The position numbers and the translations under genes are program-made. Below the pieces are notes generated by a model. It was not told where the DNA came from. It made no database searches and saw only the letters and a list, made by a program, of their open reading frames with translations. From assembly GCA_937895515.1 (NCBI GenBank), contig CALAYS010000038.1, forward strand, positions 1 through 21,345: a DNA stretch of 21,345 nucleotides, read 5' to 3'. This stretch comes from an uncultured bacterium. GTDB taxonomy: Bacteria > Patescibacteriota > Minisyncoccia > Phycocordibacterales > UBA9973. Below, in pieces: positions 9,701-15,857 of the stretch (the first letter of the stretch is position 1; every line of letters starts with the position of its first letter).

Positions 9701-10155
9701 ACGATTGTTCCTGCAGCAGGATTGTCGCTAGATAGCATTACTGAAATAGGACCTGTTTGAGTAGGAGTACTACCTGTACTATCACATTTTACTCCTGTTG
9801 TAGAACTGTATCCAAGAGTTGAAGAACAACCTGCTGGAAGACCGTTTGTAGAAGGAGTAGTTGATGTTGAACCATTAAGAGCGGCACGTGTCAAAGGACC
9901 AACGTAACCTGATACTGGAGAGATACCTTTCATTGTTTGGTAAGACTTAACAGCTGATCGTGTTAAAGATCCGAAGTAAGTTGTTCCAGGCAATGATGTA
10001 CCCACTTCTGTATTTAGGCGTTGTTGAAGCGCTGAGACTTCTGCATCACGCATTCCGAAGCCCAAGTTCTTTGTGAACATTGTTGCGGCTGAAACAGTTG
10101 TTGTACCCAAAAGTACAGCAGCTGCTACGAAAGCGATTAATTTTGACTTAGTCAT
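6793..10155 (-). CDS. Putative S-layer protein: signal peptide, peptidoglycan-binding domain, beta-sandwich repeats
   Basis: 1120 residues. Residues 1-24 are a classical signal peptide (KSKLIAFVAAAVLLGTTTVSA, cleavage after A). Residues about 30-95 form a PG_binding_1 domain (AEVSALQQRLNT ... GYVGPLTRAALNG). A Ser/Thr-rich linker with the protein's only two cysteines (GCSS and VKCDS, near 108 and 123) follows. The rest is Ser/Thr/Gly/Val-rich and nearly charge-free, built of about six beta-sandwich units with recurring features such as V-G-x-F-x-h-x-x, ITINNLGL, IEIRANL and ISVKADV strands. This is the architecture of CPR surface-layer candidates: anchored by the wall domain, repeats facing outward. 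Codon use is more even and less AT-rich at third positions than neighbours, consistent with strong expression. No Shine-Dalgarno is seen. It has its own promoter, long leader and terminator, and the downstream glycan operon could glycosylate it (inference). Confidence 0.82.
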   Translation of the reverse strand: MTKSKLIAFVAAAVLLGTTTVSAATMFTKNLGFGMRDAEVSALQQRLNTEVGTSLPGTTYFGSLTRSAVKSYQTMKGISPVSGYVGPLTRAALNGSTSTTPSTNGLPAGCSSTLGYSSTTGVKCDSTGSTPTQTGPISVMLSSDNPAAGTIVAGQATADLAHFTFTGSGTVNTVMLKRSGISDQNTLTNVYLYDGVTRLTDGYSFNSNGDITINNLGLTVNGSRTISVKADVYASAPSGQTIAVWLTSVTTAGGTPSTVSLGGNTMAVASGSTLATVVFNAANTVSSASVNAGTTAYTFWSNAVQVNTRTLWLKSANFRMIGSAPSDALSNIKLYVDGVDTGKVASVMMMNGSNYAVFDLTSAPVSLSTGSHTVSVRADVQKGSNRTVQFSIQQAADLMIMDPQVGVNVAVTGSVPSNAGTITVSTGSATAIVDPTFQTMTSVTGGASNVVIGKFKVHGYGEDIKVSTLKITPSFPSSPTGASGLDEVALYFNGSQVGSSQDWTSGDLTYTLGSQMIIPAGADSTIEIRANLRTSNGSTNYTDGSVRVNLTSGSGLSYGQGMNSFATVDFPSSAVTGTTLSIQTGVLSVGKNTSYSAQTFNPNTQNVKVGSFSLQNQSSAESVRVTSLAVGLTSDGSTAATSGLLTNFSNLKTSETTGSGATPQNPSASNTFSVDFTLAPGASKVIDIFADLGSYDAGNLYVTLLPSAIGTPSNVTLTPSSATVGQQIALASGTFGTPAFVTSGSTVAQFVAAAGGLTDGTVSKFKFTATNGAATISELKFSVTGAGSVSSLRIGSSTASVQATPATTTGASIATAGTTLTVASVTGISAGTILTTSDNSEQMLVTAVASSTTLTVTRAINSSTATFHASGITVTPNGVAYFTGLNIAVPNGGSGTTIDVYPTYSNVGTNGIASATTSAIQLTFNKYTIGGTTTSAAMTPVSAPTMTMVGSKPTVTVGAVANGTYTVGAALTNKLSASTIEAIDIAVSADAKGDITLASLPITVTLNGANMATSTNNLVVKDKDNSTITTTNSTSGFSGGTMTISFTGGYLISAGQTAVFRIYVPIAAVTGTGVNGASISTTPGAGTTFAWTDTAGGGSWTSGVSNIPSYPTTSASVLYN

Positions 10156-10748
10156 AATAAAGTGGATTGTTTGTAATCAATATCTACATAATTGAATAAT
10201 CAATATACATATATATGTTACGATGCACGATTTATGTTTATTTCGACACCGCCTGATTTACATAAATGTAAATTAGCAAGTAATAAACGAGTTGTGCAAT
10301 TTATATTTCTTACAATGGTTTCCTCTATCCGAAACTAAAGTAGATATTATTTAATAAATAATACTTCTAGGAAATAAATACTAGAACGCACATTAAATAT
10401 AGTATGCAGTGTGCGAAGCATATGTGCCCCTAAATAAAAATTAGATTTATCTTCGGGGCATGGCGCATCCCTAATAAAAATTAGTTCAGCTCAGATCACA
10501 TTGTAATAGTGTAATAGTACACTAATTACAATACTATCTGCCTTGTCGACAGGGCCGATACGGTTGCCGACAATTGAAAACGATATTCATAAGTGTCTAT
10601 CTCTTTTTATGTATTTTTAAAAAAATAAAAACCACACAAAAAGCACTTACAAAAACCGAACTGATTTACGTTTACACAGATGTTGTGCTAGTCGATATTC
10701 AGTTTTCAATGATCGGTCCGATGTGCGAAACAATATAAAATTGTGCAC
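10156..10748 (-). ncRNA. Long structured 5' leader of the S-layer gene, or a separate large structured RNA
   Basis: No credible ORF covers this stretch, but inverted repeats follow each other almost without gap. Plus coordinates: 10207-10218, 10256-10273 (9-bp palindrome arms), 10318-10335, 10345-10363 (9-bp arms, 1-base loop), 10365-10386, 10387-10415, 10425-10460 (6 bp plus inner 5 bp), 10471-10484, 10500-10532 (14 bp, one bulge), 10543-10573, 10642-10689, 10712-10722 and 10723-10748. A 9-bp long-range pairing, 10573-10581 with 10702-10710, could enclose a domain. The predicted start site (10748) is the first paired base of the last hairpin, as in 5'-stabilised mRNAs. No internal T-run terminator is visible, so a leader continuous with the S-layer mRNA is favoured over a free RNA. 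Confidence 0.5.
10425..10484 (-). repeat. Pair of near-identical AT-rich blocks flanking a GC-rich hairpin arm
   Basis: CCCTAAATAAAAATTAG at 10428-10444 and CCCTAATAAAAATTAG at 10469-10484 differ by one inserted base and are separated by 24 bases. Each contains a short self-complementary part, and each could pair alternatively with the other's partners. Such duplicated arms are compatible with alternative folds in the leader RNA, but duplication drift is equally possible. Confidence 0.45.
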
Positions 10749-10754
10749 GATTTT

Positions 10755-10784
10755 AGTATACCATATTAGATGATATTTTCGCAA
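10755..10784 (-). promoter_or_regulatory. Promoter upstream of the S-layer leader
   Basis: On the minus strand, TTGCGA (plus 10779-10784), an 18-base spacer, and TATACT (plus 10755-10760) preceded by TGG, i.e. an extended -10. The start site should be near 10748, about 590 bases before the S-layer ATG. Just upstream, 10797-10813 is a 6-bp inverted repeat (CTTTAT/ATAAAG) around GGACA, which contains the TGTCC core found at the neighbouring regulator gene, so a regulator could bind there (inference). Confidence 0.6.
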
Positions 10785-10819
10785 GGTTATCCACTGCTTT
10801 ATGGACAATAAAGTTATGA

Positions 10820-11629
10820 TTATTTTGCAGAATGAACAAGTCTGTAACGGACCCATCTTTTGGTTCCGACTTTTTCCAAAGTTCCATCTTGGGTCATTTC
10901 AACAAGCTCTCTTTGAATGGTCTTTTCACTAATTGAACCTTCCCCTCCATAGCGAGCATATTTGTCCATAAGCTCACTTAATGTTAGTTCTTTAAAGCCT
11001 GAAACTGATGGCATTTCTCGGAATAATTTAAGTATCAAACTGCGTCTTTTTAGACGGCCCATTTCACGCTCTATTTTGCCCAAACCTTGGTCTACTGGGG
11101 TATTAAGATTATCCCCTTTTTCTAGTCCAGAAATAGTGCCATTTTCTAAAACATTTTGGTCGTTTCGGTTATAAAATAGTTCACCCAAATCAATACCAAA
11201 AGACATGTCGCTACGCATTGGTACGCGTGATTCATGAGGTGAATTTATGTCTAAAATAGATGTGTCTAATCGTGCAATAAAACGATCAATTTCTGTAGTT
11301 AAAATATTGGCATTCATAGTGCTAACAAAGCCCATAACTTCAAGTATTGAAATGTGCTCTTTTAGTAGGACCATGTTGGCATGAGCGTTGCGGAATTCGG
11401 CACTATTTAGTTGGACATTACCCAAGACTTTTGAAATTGATTTCATGGCTAATAGTACTGCACCCCGGGCTTCATAGCGTAGTGGTTCAGCATCCTCAAC
11501 ACAGTCAGTCACCATGTATACGGCTAGGCTAATTTGTTCTAGATTTTTTATCAAGGACATAGATGTCCGATAGGAAATCGTTGTAGTATAAGACTTATTT
11601 GTTGTTTGGGTATTTTCTAATCCTGCCAT
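10820..11629 (-). CDS. Winged-helix DNA-binding protein, probable regulator
   Basis: 269 residues, no named family recognised. Residues about 25-130 are predicted helical (LIKNLEQISLAVYMV, ARGAVLLAMKSISKVLG, HANMVLLKEHISILEVMG), a possible bundle or partner-binding domain. A polar linker spans 135-185. The C-terminal 75 residues read as a winged helix: SELMDKYARYGGEGSISEKTIQREL is the helix-turn-helix, followed by a wing in LEKVGTKRWVRYRL, similar to DeoR/HTH_11-type domains. The first 24 residues are Thr/Ser-rich, and a second start at Met25 (ATG at 11560) is plausible; that would put all TGTCC sites upstream of the gene. Repeats around its start suggest autoregulation. It stands between the S-layer promoter and ftsK, and either could be a target. 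Confidence 0.6.
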   Translation of the reverse strand: MAGLENTQTTNKSYTTTISYRTSMSLIKNLEQISLAVYMVTDCVEDAEPLRYEARGAVLLAMKSISKVLGNVQLNSAEFRNAHANMVLLKEHISILEVMGFVSTMNANILTTEIDRFIARLDTSILDINSPHESRVPMRSDMSFGIDLGELFYNRNDQNVLENGTISGLEKGDNLNTPVDQGLGKIEREMGRLKRRSLILKLFREMPSVSGFKELTLSELMDKYARYGGEGSISEKTIQRELVEMTQDGTLEKVGTKRWVRYRLVHSAK

Positions 11630-11711
11630 AAAATGTTATATGTCCTTTATAATATTTTCTATAAGACACTAATGTCCAATAGAATTTGTGTGTCCATTAT
11701 ACATGTCCGTT
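11555..11711. promoter_or_regulatory. Array of five TGTCCNNTA sites, probable operator cluster
   Basis: TGTCCNNTA occurs five times in the same orientation, with T at 11564 (TGTCCGATA), 11641 (TGTCCTTTA), 11673 (TGTCCAATA), 11691 (TGTCCATTA) and 11704 (TGTCCGTTA). The site at 11563 is also one arm of a perfect inverted repeat, GGACAT-AG-ATGTCC (11555-11568), and the one at 11672 has an imperfect inverted arm (GACAC, 11665-11669). The copy at 11641 abuts TATAAC (minus strand, 5 bases before the ATG at 11629), so binding there could block the regulator's own promoter. The pattern fits cooperative binding by the adjacent winged-helix protein; the pairing is inference. Confidence 0.6.
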
Positions 11712-11715
11712 AGGC

Positions 11716-11796
11716 AAAGTCAAAGGTTAAAATTCAAAAATTAAACCTATAAAAATGTGGTTAAAATTTTGGATTTTAACTTTTATTTTTGACTTT
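11716..11796. repeat. AT-rich interrupted inverted repeat between divergent genes
   Basis: AAAGTCAAA (11716-11724) and GTTAAAAT (11726-11733) are both mirrored by ATTTTAAC (11773-11780) and TTTGACTTT (11788-11796), giving a 17-bp interrupted inverted repeat. It lies between the regulator array and the ftsK promoter. It may be a cruciform or a protein site, or simply low-complexity sequence. Confidence 0.35.
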
Positions 11797-11871
11797 TAAG
11801 TTTTGATTTTTAAGTTATATCACAACACAAAATAAAGGTTTTCCACACTTTTATTTTAGTGTTTTAAATAA

Positions 11872-11888
11872 TATAATGTATCTATAAT
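11872..11888 (+). promoter_or_regulatory. Possible -10 elements for ftsK
   Basis: Two TATAAT hexamers lie at 11872-11877 and 11883-11888, upstream of the ATG at 11905. No convincing -35 partner is seen. Either would give a leader of about 10-20 bases. No Shine-Dalgarno sequence precedes the gene. Confidence 0.35.
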
Positions 11889-11904
11889 TTTATGAAATTT
11901 CAGC

Positions 11905-14142
11905 ATGGCAAAATATAAAACAAAGAAAAAAGGTAAGCTCTTCGGAATCAAAGATGAGGACCTGTCTTTGCCTCAATTTTCGTTGCCAGAAATGGAACCA
12001 ATTTCGCCCGATACCAAGAAAATTATTGGTGGAGTTGTGCTCGTTATAATCACCTTGATTTTGGTTTTGGGACCATTCAAAAAAGCTGGAAATTTTGGCA
12101 CAATTCTTTACCAAAAATTATATAATATTTTTGGAATTGCATACCCATTGTTACCACTTTTTACCGGAATTTTGGGTATCAAATTAGTCCTAAAAAAGAA
12201 ATTAAATTTTAGAATTTTGTCGAGCATTTTGGGGTTTGTATCTGTTTTTGTTTTTCTTGCACTTGTAAATATTATCGGACCAGTGAGACATCTGGGCGGT
12301 ACAGCTGGTGATATTTTAGCGCTAACATTGGGGGCACAAATTGGTAGTTTTATAGCCGGTGCATTTTTGTTTAGTATCCTATTAATTTCACTATTAGTGT
12401 TAACTGACACTGGTCATTTAAAGAGACCAAATGGATTTAATTTTTTGAATTTCTTCAAATTTAAATTTCCTAAATTTGGCAAAGATACTGACCAAGATTT
12501 AATAGACGATGTTGATGATATTGATGACGATGATGAAGAAGACGATGAAGAAGACGAATCTGTTAATGAAGAATTAAAGTCAATCTTGTCCCCTAAAAAA
12601 GTTGTACCCGAATCAAACAAAGAATTAAAAGTTAGCGGGATGACAAATATTGGTCCAGCAAATTTTGAAATCAAAGCTCATAAAAAAACAACATACACTC
12701 CTCCTCCACTTTCACTATTAGAGTCAGACAAAGGTAAACCAAATGTTGGTGACATTAAAGCTAACTCAAACATAATCAAACGCACATTACAAAACTTTGG
12801 TATCAATGTAGAAATGGATGAAGTTACTGTTGGACCAACAGTAACAAGGTACGCTTTGAAACCTGCCCAAGGTGTAAAACTTTCTCGTATTGTAGCGCTT
12901 CAACAAGATTTGTCTTTATCGTTAGCTGTCCACCCTATCCGTATCGAAGCTCCAATTCCTGGTAAATCACTGGTTGGTATTGAAATCCCAAACAAAGTTA
13001 AATCAATGGTAGGACTAGCTAGCTTGTTCTCTGATCCTGATTTTGCAGAAGGTAAAAAACCACTACTTATTGCTATGGGTCGTGGACTATCAGGTAAATC
13101 AGTCGTGGCTAATCTTAACAAAATGCCTCATGCATTAATTGCTGGTACTACCGGGTCTGGTAAATCAGTTACTATTCATACATTAATTACATCACTATTA
13201 TATAGAAACGGTCCGGAAGCCTTGCGGTTTATTTTCGTAGACCCAAAAAGAGTTGAACTAACACTATATAATGGTATCCCACACCTTCTTTCACCTGTTA
13301 TTACTCAACCAAAGCAAGCCATCATGGCATTAAAATGGGCTCACAAAGAAATGGATCGCCGTTATGACATACTTGAATCTTGTAAAGTTCGTGATATCGA
13401 GTCATACCACAATACAATATTAAAGAAGACCCCTGACGCGGACCCAATGCCATATATAGTCATTGTTATTGATGAGTTAGCAGACCTTATGCAAGCATAC
13501 CCAAGAGAACTTGAAGCCGGAATTGTAAGACTTGCACAAATGTCTCGAGCGGTTGGTATTCATCTTGTTGTGTCTACTCAGCGTCCAAGTGTGGAAGTTA
13601 TTACTGGTCTTATTAAAGCCAACATCCCAACCAGAGTAGCATTGCAAGTTGCTTCACAAATTGATTCTCGTACTATTATTGACCAACCAGGAGCTGAAAA
13701 GCTTTTGGGTCGTGGAGATATGCTATACCTATCATCGGATTCTCCTCAACCAGAGCGTCTACAAAGCGCATTTATATCTGAAGAAGAAGTTAAGTCAGTT
13801 GTAGCATATCTGGTTAATGCTTATAAAGACGAGCTCCCTAATGAAGTTAGTTTTACAACAGCTAATGCTAATGGTAGTGCAAGTGATATTTTTTCTGCCT
13901 CTCTTGAAGACTCTGGCGATGATGATGAAATGTACGAGCTTGCTAAAGAAGCAATTCTTGAAGCCGGTAAAGCTTCTACTTCTTACCTACAAAGAAAACT
14001 AAAACTAGGTTATGCCCGCGCAGCAAGGTTAATGGATATGCTCGAGGACCGTGGTATAATAGGACCATCAGATGGTGCAAAACCTCGGGAAGTTTTAGGT
14101 GGTAGAAGTATAGACAATAGTACAAACGAACCTGATTTTTAA
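11905..14142 (+). CDS. ftsK: DNA translocase FtsK/SpoIIIE
   Basis: 745 residues, normal for the short FtsK/SpoIIIE class. Four transmembrane helices lie in the first 180 residues (e.g. IIGGVVLVIITLILVLGPF, ILGFVSVFVFLALVNIIG). An acidic linker follows near 195-220 (long D/E run). The motor has an alpha-beta core with Walker A GTTGSGKS at about 414-421 and Walker B IVIVIDELADLM at about 515-526, then STQRPSVEVITG. The C-terminal gamma winged helix (YLQRKLKLGYARAARLMDML) would read orientation sequences. The protein pumps chromosome DNA through the closing septum during cell division. It is first in a plus-strand block with the 149-aa gene and recA. Confidence 0.96.
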   Translation: MAKYKTKKKGKLFGIKDEDLSLPQFSLPEMEPISPDTKKIIGGVVLVIITLILVLGPFKKAGNFGTILYQKLYNIFGIAYPLLPLFTGILGIKLVLKKKLNFRILSSILGFVSVFVFLALVNIIGPVRHLGGTAGDILALTLGAQIGSFIAGAFLFSILLISLLVLTDTGHLKRPNGFNFLNFFKFKFPKFGKDTDQDLIDDVDDIDDDDEEDDEEDESVNEELKSILSPKKVVPESNKELKVSGMTNIGPANFEIKAHKKTTYTPPPLSLLESDKGKPNVGDIKANSNIIKRTLQNFGINVEMDEVTVGPTVTRYALKPAQGVKLSRIVALQQDLSLSLAVHPIRIEAPIPGKSLVGIEIPNKVKSMVGLASLFSDPDFAEGKKPLLIAMGRGLSGKSVVANLNKMPHALIAGTTGSGKSVTIHTLITSLLYRNGPEALRFIFVDPKRVELTLYNGIPHLLSPVITQPKQAIMALKWAHKEMDRRYDILESCKVRDIESYHNTILKKTPDADPMPYIVIVIDELADLMQAYPRELEAGIVRLAQMSRAVGIHLVVSTQRPSVEVITGLIKANIPTRVALQVASQIDSRTIIDQPGAEKLLGRGDMLYLSSDSPQPERLQSAFISEEEVKSVVAYLVNAYKDELPNEVSFTTANANGSASDIFSASLEDSGDDDEMYELAKEAILEAGKASTSYLQRKLKLGYARAARLMDMLEDRGIIGPSDGAKPREVLGGRSIDNSTNEPDF

Positions 14143-14164
14143 TTTATAAATTTTAATTCATCAT

Positions 14165-14614
14165 ATGACTCATTCAATTAACAGCTTACAAGGAAAATTA
14201 TGGAAAACGATTCTTTTAGTTTTTGCTGTATTAGTTGTTAGTTATGGAGTATTGCGTATTATCCCGATTTTGCGTGGAGTTAAAATAACCACAATGCAAA
14301 TTCAAGATAATACATTATCTGAAAATTCAGTAGAAATAAAAGGTAAAGCCATGCATGCTAGAAGCTTATCAATTAACGGACGAGCAATATTGATGGACCC
14401 GGATGGTAGTTTTACAGATGAAGTTATACTTGTTGGTGGAATAAATAAAATAACATTAGAAGCAGTTGATGTCCGAGGCAAAACTCATACCAAACAAATG
14501 GTTATGAATGGTAATGTTACAGATCGTCCGGAAATAAAACCTGTATCCCCAATTGCAGTTGCAAATACAGCTACTGATGTTTTAAATGATCAAGAAACAA
14601 TTATTAATAATTAA
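14165..14614 (+). CDS. Small membrane-anchored Ig-like (glucodextranase-B-like) protein
   Basis: 149 residues. One N-terminal transmembrane helix (about 15-33, ILLVFAVLVVSYGVLRIIP) is followed by one beta-sandwich-like extracytoplasmic domain, NSVEIKGKAMHARSLSINGR and then DPDGSFTDEVILVGGINKI-TLEAVDVRGK. These motifs resemble the glucodextranase-B/Ig-like fold, in which an inverted SINGR hairpin and a D-G-x-F turn are characteristic. The C-terminal 35 residues are Val/Thr/Asn-rich and disordered. The gene starts 22 bases after ftsK and ends 10 bases before recA, so all three are probably cotranscribed. The function is unknown; a role at the envelope during division is only suggested by the neighbour. 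Confidence 0.7.
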   Translation: MTHSINSLQGKLWKTILLVFAVLVVSYGVLRIIPILRGVKITTMQIQDNTLSENSVEIKGKAMHARSLSINGRAILMDPDGSFTDEVILVGGINKITLEAVDVRGKTHTKQMVMNGNVTDRPEIKPVSPIAVANTATDVLNDQETIINN

Positions 14615-14624
14615 AAAATAAATT

Positions 14625-15716
14625 ATGGCTATCACAAAAAAAGCAAAAAAGACTCCAAAGGGTGAAATTGGTACAAATGAACTAGAATCAACATTGCGTT
14701 CGATCCAATCAAAATATGGTGAAGGCTCGATTATGAAATTAGGCGATGCTCCTAAAATAAATCTATCTGTTATTCCAACAGGATCAGTCGGGTTAGATAT
14801 GGCTCTTGGCGTTGGCGGGGTTCCATGTGGGCGAATTATTGAAATCTTTGGACCAGAATCCAGTGGTAAGACAACTTTGGCACTACACATTGTAGCTGAG
14901 TCTCAAAAAAAAGGTGGAACATGTGCATATATTGATGCGGAACACGCAATGGATCCAGAATATGCAAAAAATCTTGGTGTTAAAATTAATGACCTTTTAA
15001 TCTCTCAGCCTGACCATGGTGAGCAAGCTTTGGAAATTACCGAAGCCCTGATTCGGTCTGGTAAAGTTGATGTTGTAGTTATTGACTCGGTTGCAGCATT
15101 AACTCCTAAAGATGAAATCGAAGGCGACATGGGTCAATCTCACATGGGTAAACAAGCTCGGCTGATGTCCCAAGCACTCCGTAAACTAACTGCAATTGTA
15201 GCGCGCTCACACACAGTGGTAATTTTCATTAACCAAATTCGTATGCAAATTGGTGTAATGTTTGGTAACCCAGAAACAACTCCAGGTGGAAAAGCTCTAA
15301 AGTTTTACACATCTATTCGTTTAGACATTCGCCGTATTGCTCAAATTAAAAAAGGTGAAGAAGTTGTAGGGTCACGAACTCGTGTTAAGGTTGTTAAAAA
15401 CAAAGTTGCTGCACCATTTAAACAAACTGAATTTGATATTATTTACGGTGAAGGAATCTCTCACGAAGGTGAACTATTAGCATTGGGTGAACAATGTAAA
15501 GTTATTGAAAAACTTGGTCAATCATATGTCTACAAACCAGTAAAAGTTGGTAAAGATGGCGAAGAAGAAATCAAACTGGCTCGTGGATATGACGCCAGCC
15601 GAACATTCCTGCGTGAAAATCCAAAAATCGCTAAACAAATTTTAGGTGACATCAAAGACCAATTCGACACAATGCAAGCCAACTTTGTAAAAAGCAGTGC
15701 ATCTAGTGACGAATAA
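14625..15716 (+). CDS. recA: Recombinase RecA
   Basis: 363 residues. Walker A FGPESSGKTT lies at 75-84 and Walker B VDVVVIDSVAAL near 148-159. The L1 region is MGQSHMGKQARLMSQALRKL near 168-187, followed by FINQIRMQIGVMFGNPETTP and L2 GGKALKFY, all diagnostic of bacterial RecA. It forms ATP-dependent filaments on single-stranded DNA for homologous recombination and repair. A 15-residue Lys-rich N-terminal extension precedes the usual start of homology; the only nearby alternative ATG is internal and would truncate the fold. No SOS-type box was recognised upstream. It follows the Ig-like gene by 10 bases without its own visible promoter. Confidence 0.98.
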   Translation: MAITKKAKKTPKGEIGTNELESTLRSIQSKYGEGSIMKLGDAPKINLSVIPTGSVGLDMALGVGGVPCGRIIEIFGPESSGKTTLALHIVAESQKKGGTCAYIDAEHAMDPEYAKNLGVKINDLLISQPDHGEQALEITEALIRSGKVDVVVIDSVAALTPKDEIEGDMGQSHMGKQARLMSQALRKLTAIVARSHTVVIFINQIRMQIGVMFGNPETTPGGKALKFYTSIRLDIRRIAQIKKGEEVVGSRTRVKVVKNKVAAPFKQTEFDIIYGEGISHEGELLALGEQCKVIEKLGQSYVYKPVKVGKDGEEEIKLARGYDASRTFLRENPKIAKQILGDIKDQFDTMQANFVKSSASSDE

Positions 15717-15721
15717 GTAAA

Positions 15722-15793
15722 ATATCTAAAAGCTTTTGACAAGTTGTCCGAGGATCCACAGGCTACGGACCGAGGAAAAAGCTGTTTAGATAT
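15722..15793 (+). ncRNA. Long imperfect hairpin between recA and efp, candidate structured RNA
   Basis: ATATCTAAA (15722-15730) pairs with TTTAGATAT (15785-15793). AGCTTTT (15731-15737) pairs with AAAAGCT (15777-15783) with one bulged G, giving 16 paired positions. An asymmetric internal loop (15738-15745 / 15771-15776) leads to GTCCG/CGGAC (15746-15750 / 15766-15770) capped by a 15-base loop containing GGATCC. No T-run follows, so it is not a standard terminator. CCGAGGA occurs on both sides of the apical stem (15749-15755 and 15770-15776). It would be transcribed as the 3' region of recA, since efp has its own promoter downstream. No known riboswitch class was recognised. Confidence 0.45.
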
Positions 15794-15795
15794 AG

Positions 15796-15819
15796 AACAT
15801 TTCAAGAAATGTTTATTTT
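15796..15819 (+). terminator. Weak terminator-like hairpin after recA
   Basis: AACATTTC / GAAATGTT is an 8-bp arm pair around a 2-base loop (15796-15813), followed by TATTTT. The stem is AT-rich, so termination would be inefficient. It lies just upstream of the efp promoter. Confidence 0.35.
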
Positions 15820-15822
15820 AAC

Positions 15823-15851
15823 TTGAAAATTTAAATTTATTAATATAGAAT
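15823..15851 (+). promoter_or_regulatory. Leaderless promoter of efp
   Basis: TTGAAA (15823-15828), 17-base spacer, TAGAAT (15846-15851), then six bases (ACCGAT) and the ATG at 15858. Both hexamers match consensus at 5 of 6 positions. The predicted start site coincides with the start codon. Confidence 0.7.
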
Positions 15852-15857
15852 ACCGAT

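Noticed and set aside
10234..10315. Possible small ORF with ATT start after GAGGAAACC in the S-layer leader
   Set aside because: ATT starts are very rare, and the GAGGA belongs to a hairpin loop and arm (10318-10335).
10647..10856. 69-codon minus-strand frame across the S-layer promoter and leader
   Set aside because: It crosses the regulator's 3' end, the promoter and several hairpins, and its product has no protein-like pattern.
11555..11711. TGTCC repeats as a CRISPR array
   Set aside because: Repeats are 9 bases, spacing is irregular (13-77), and no cas gene is present.
10787..11847. Two near-DnaA boxes (TTATCCACT at 10787, TTTTCCACA at 11840) suggesting an origin
   Set aside because: Each has one mismatch, they are about 1 kb apart, and no dnaA, dnaN or box cluster is present.
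15746..15776. Resemblance of CCGAGGAtccACAGG to an S-adenosylhomocysteine riboswitch core
   Set aside because: Only a few bases match. The required GCGCUGC segment and pseudoknot are missing, and the neighbouring gene is not in methyl metabolism.
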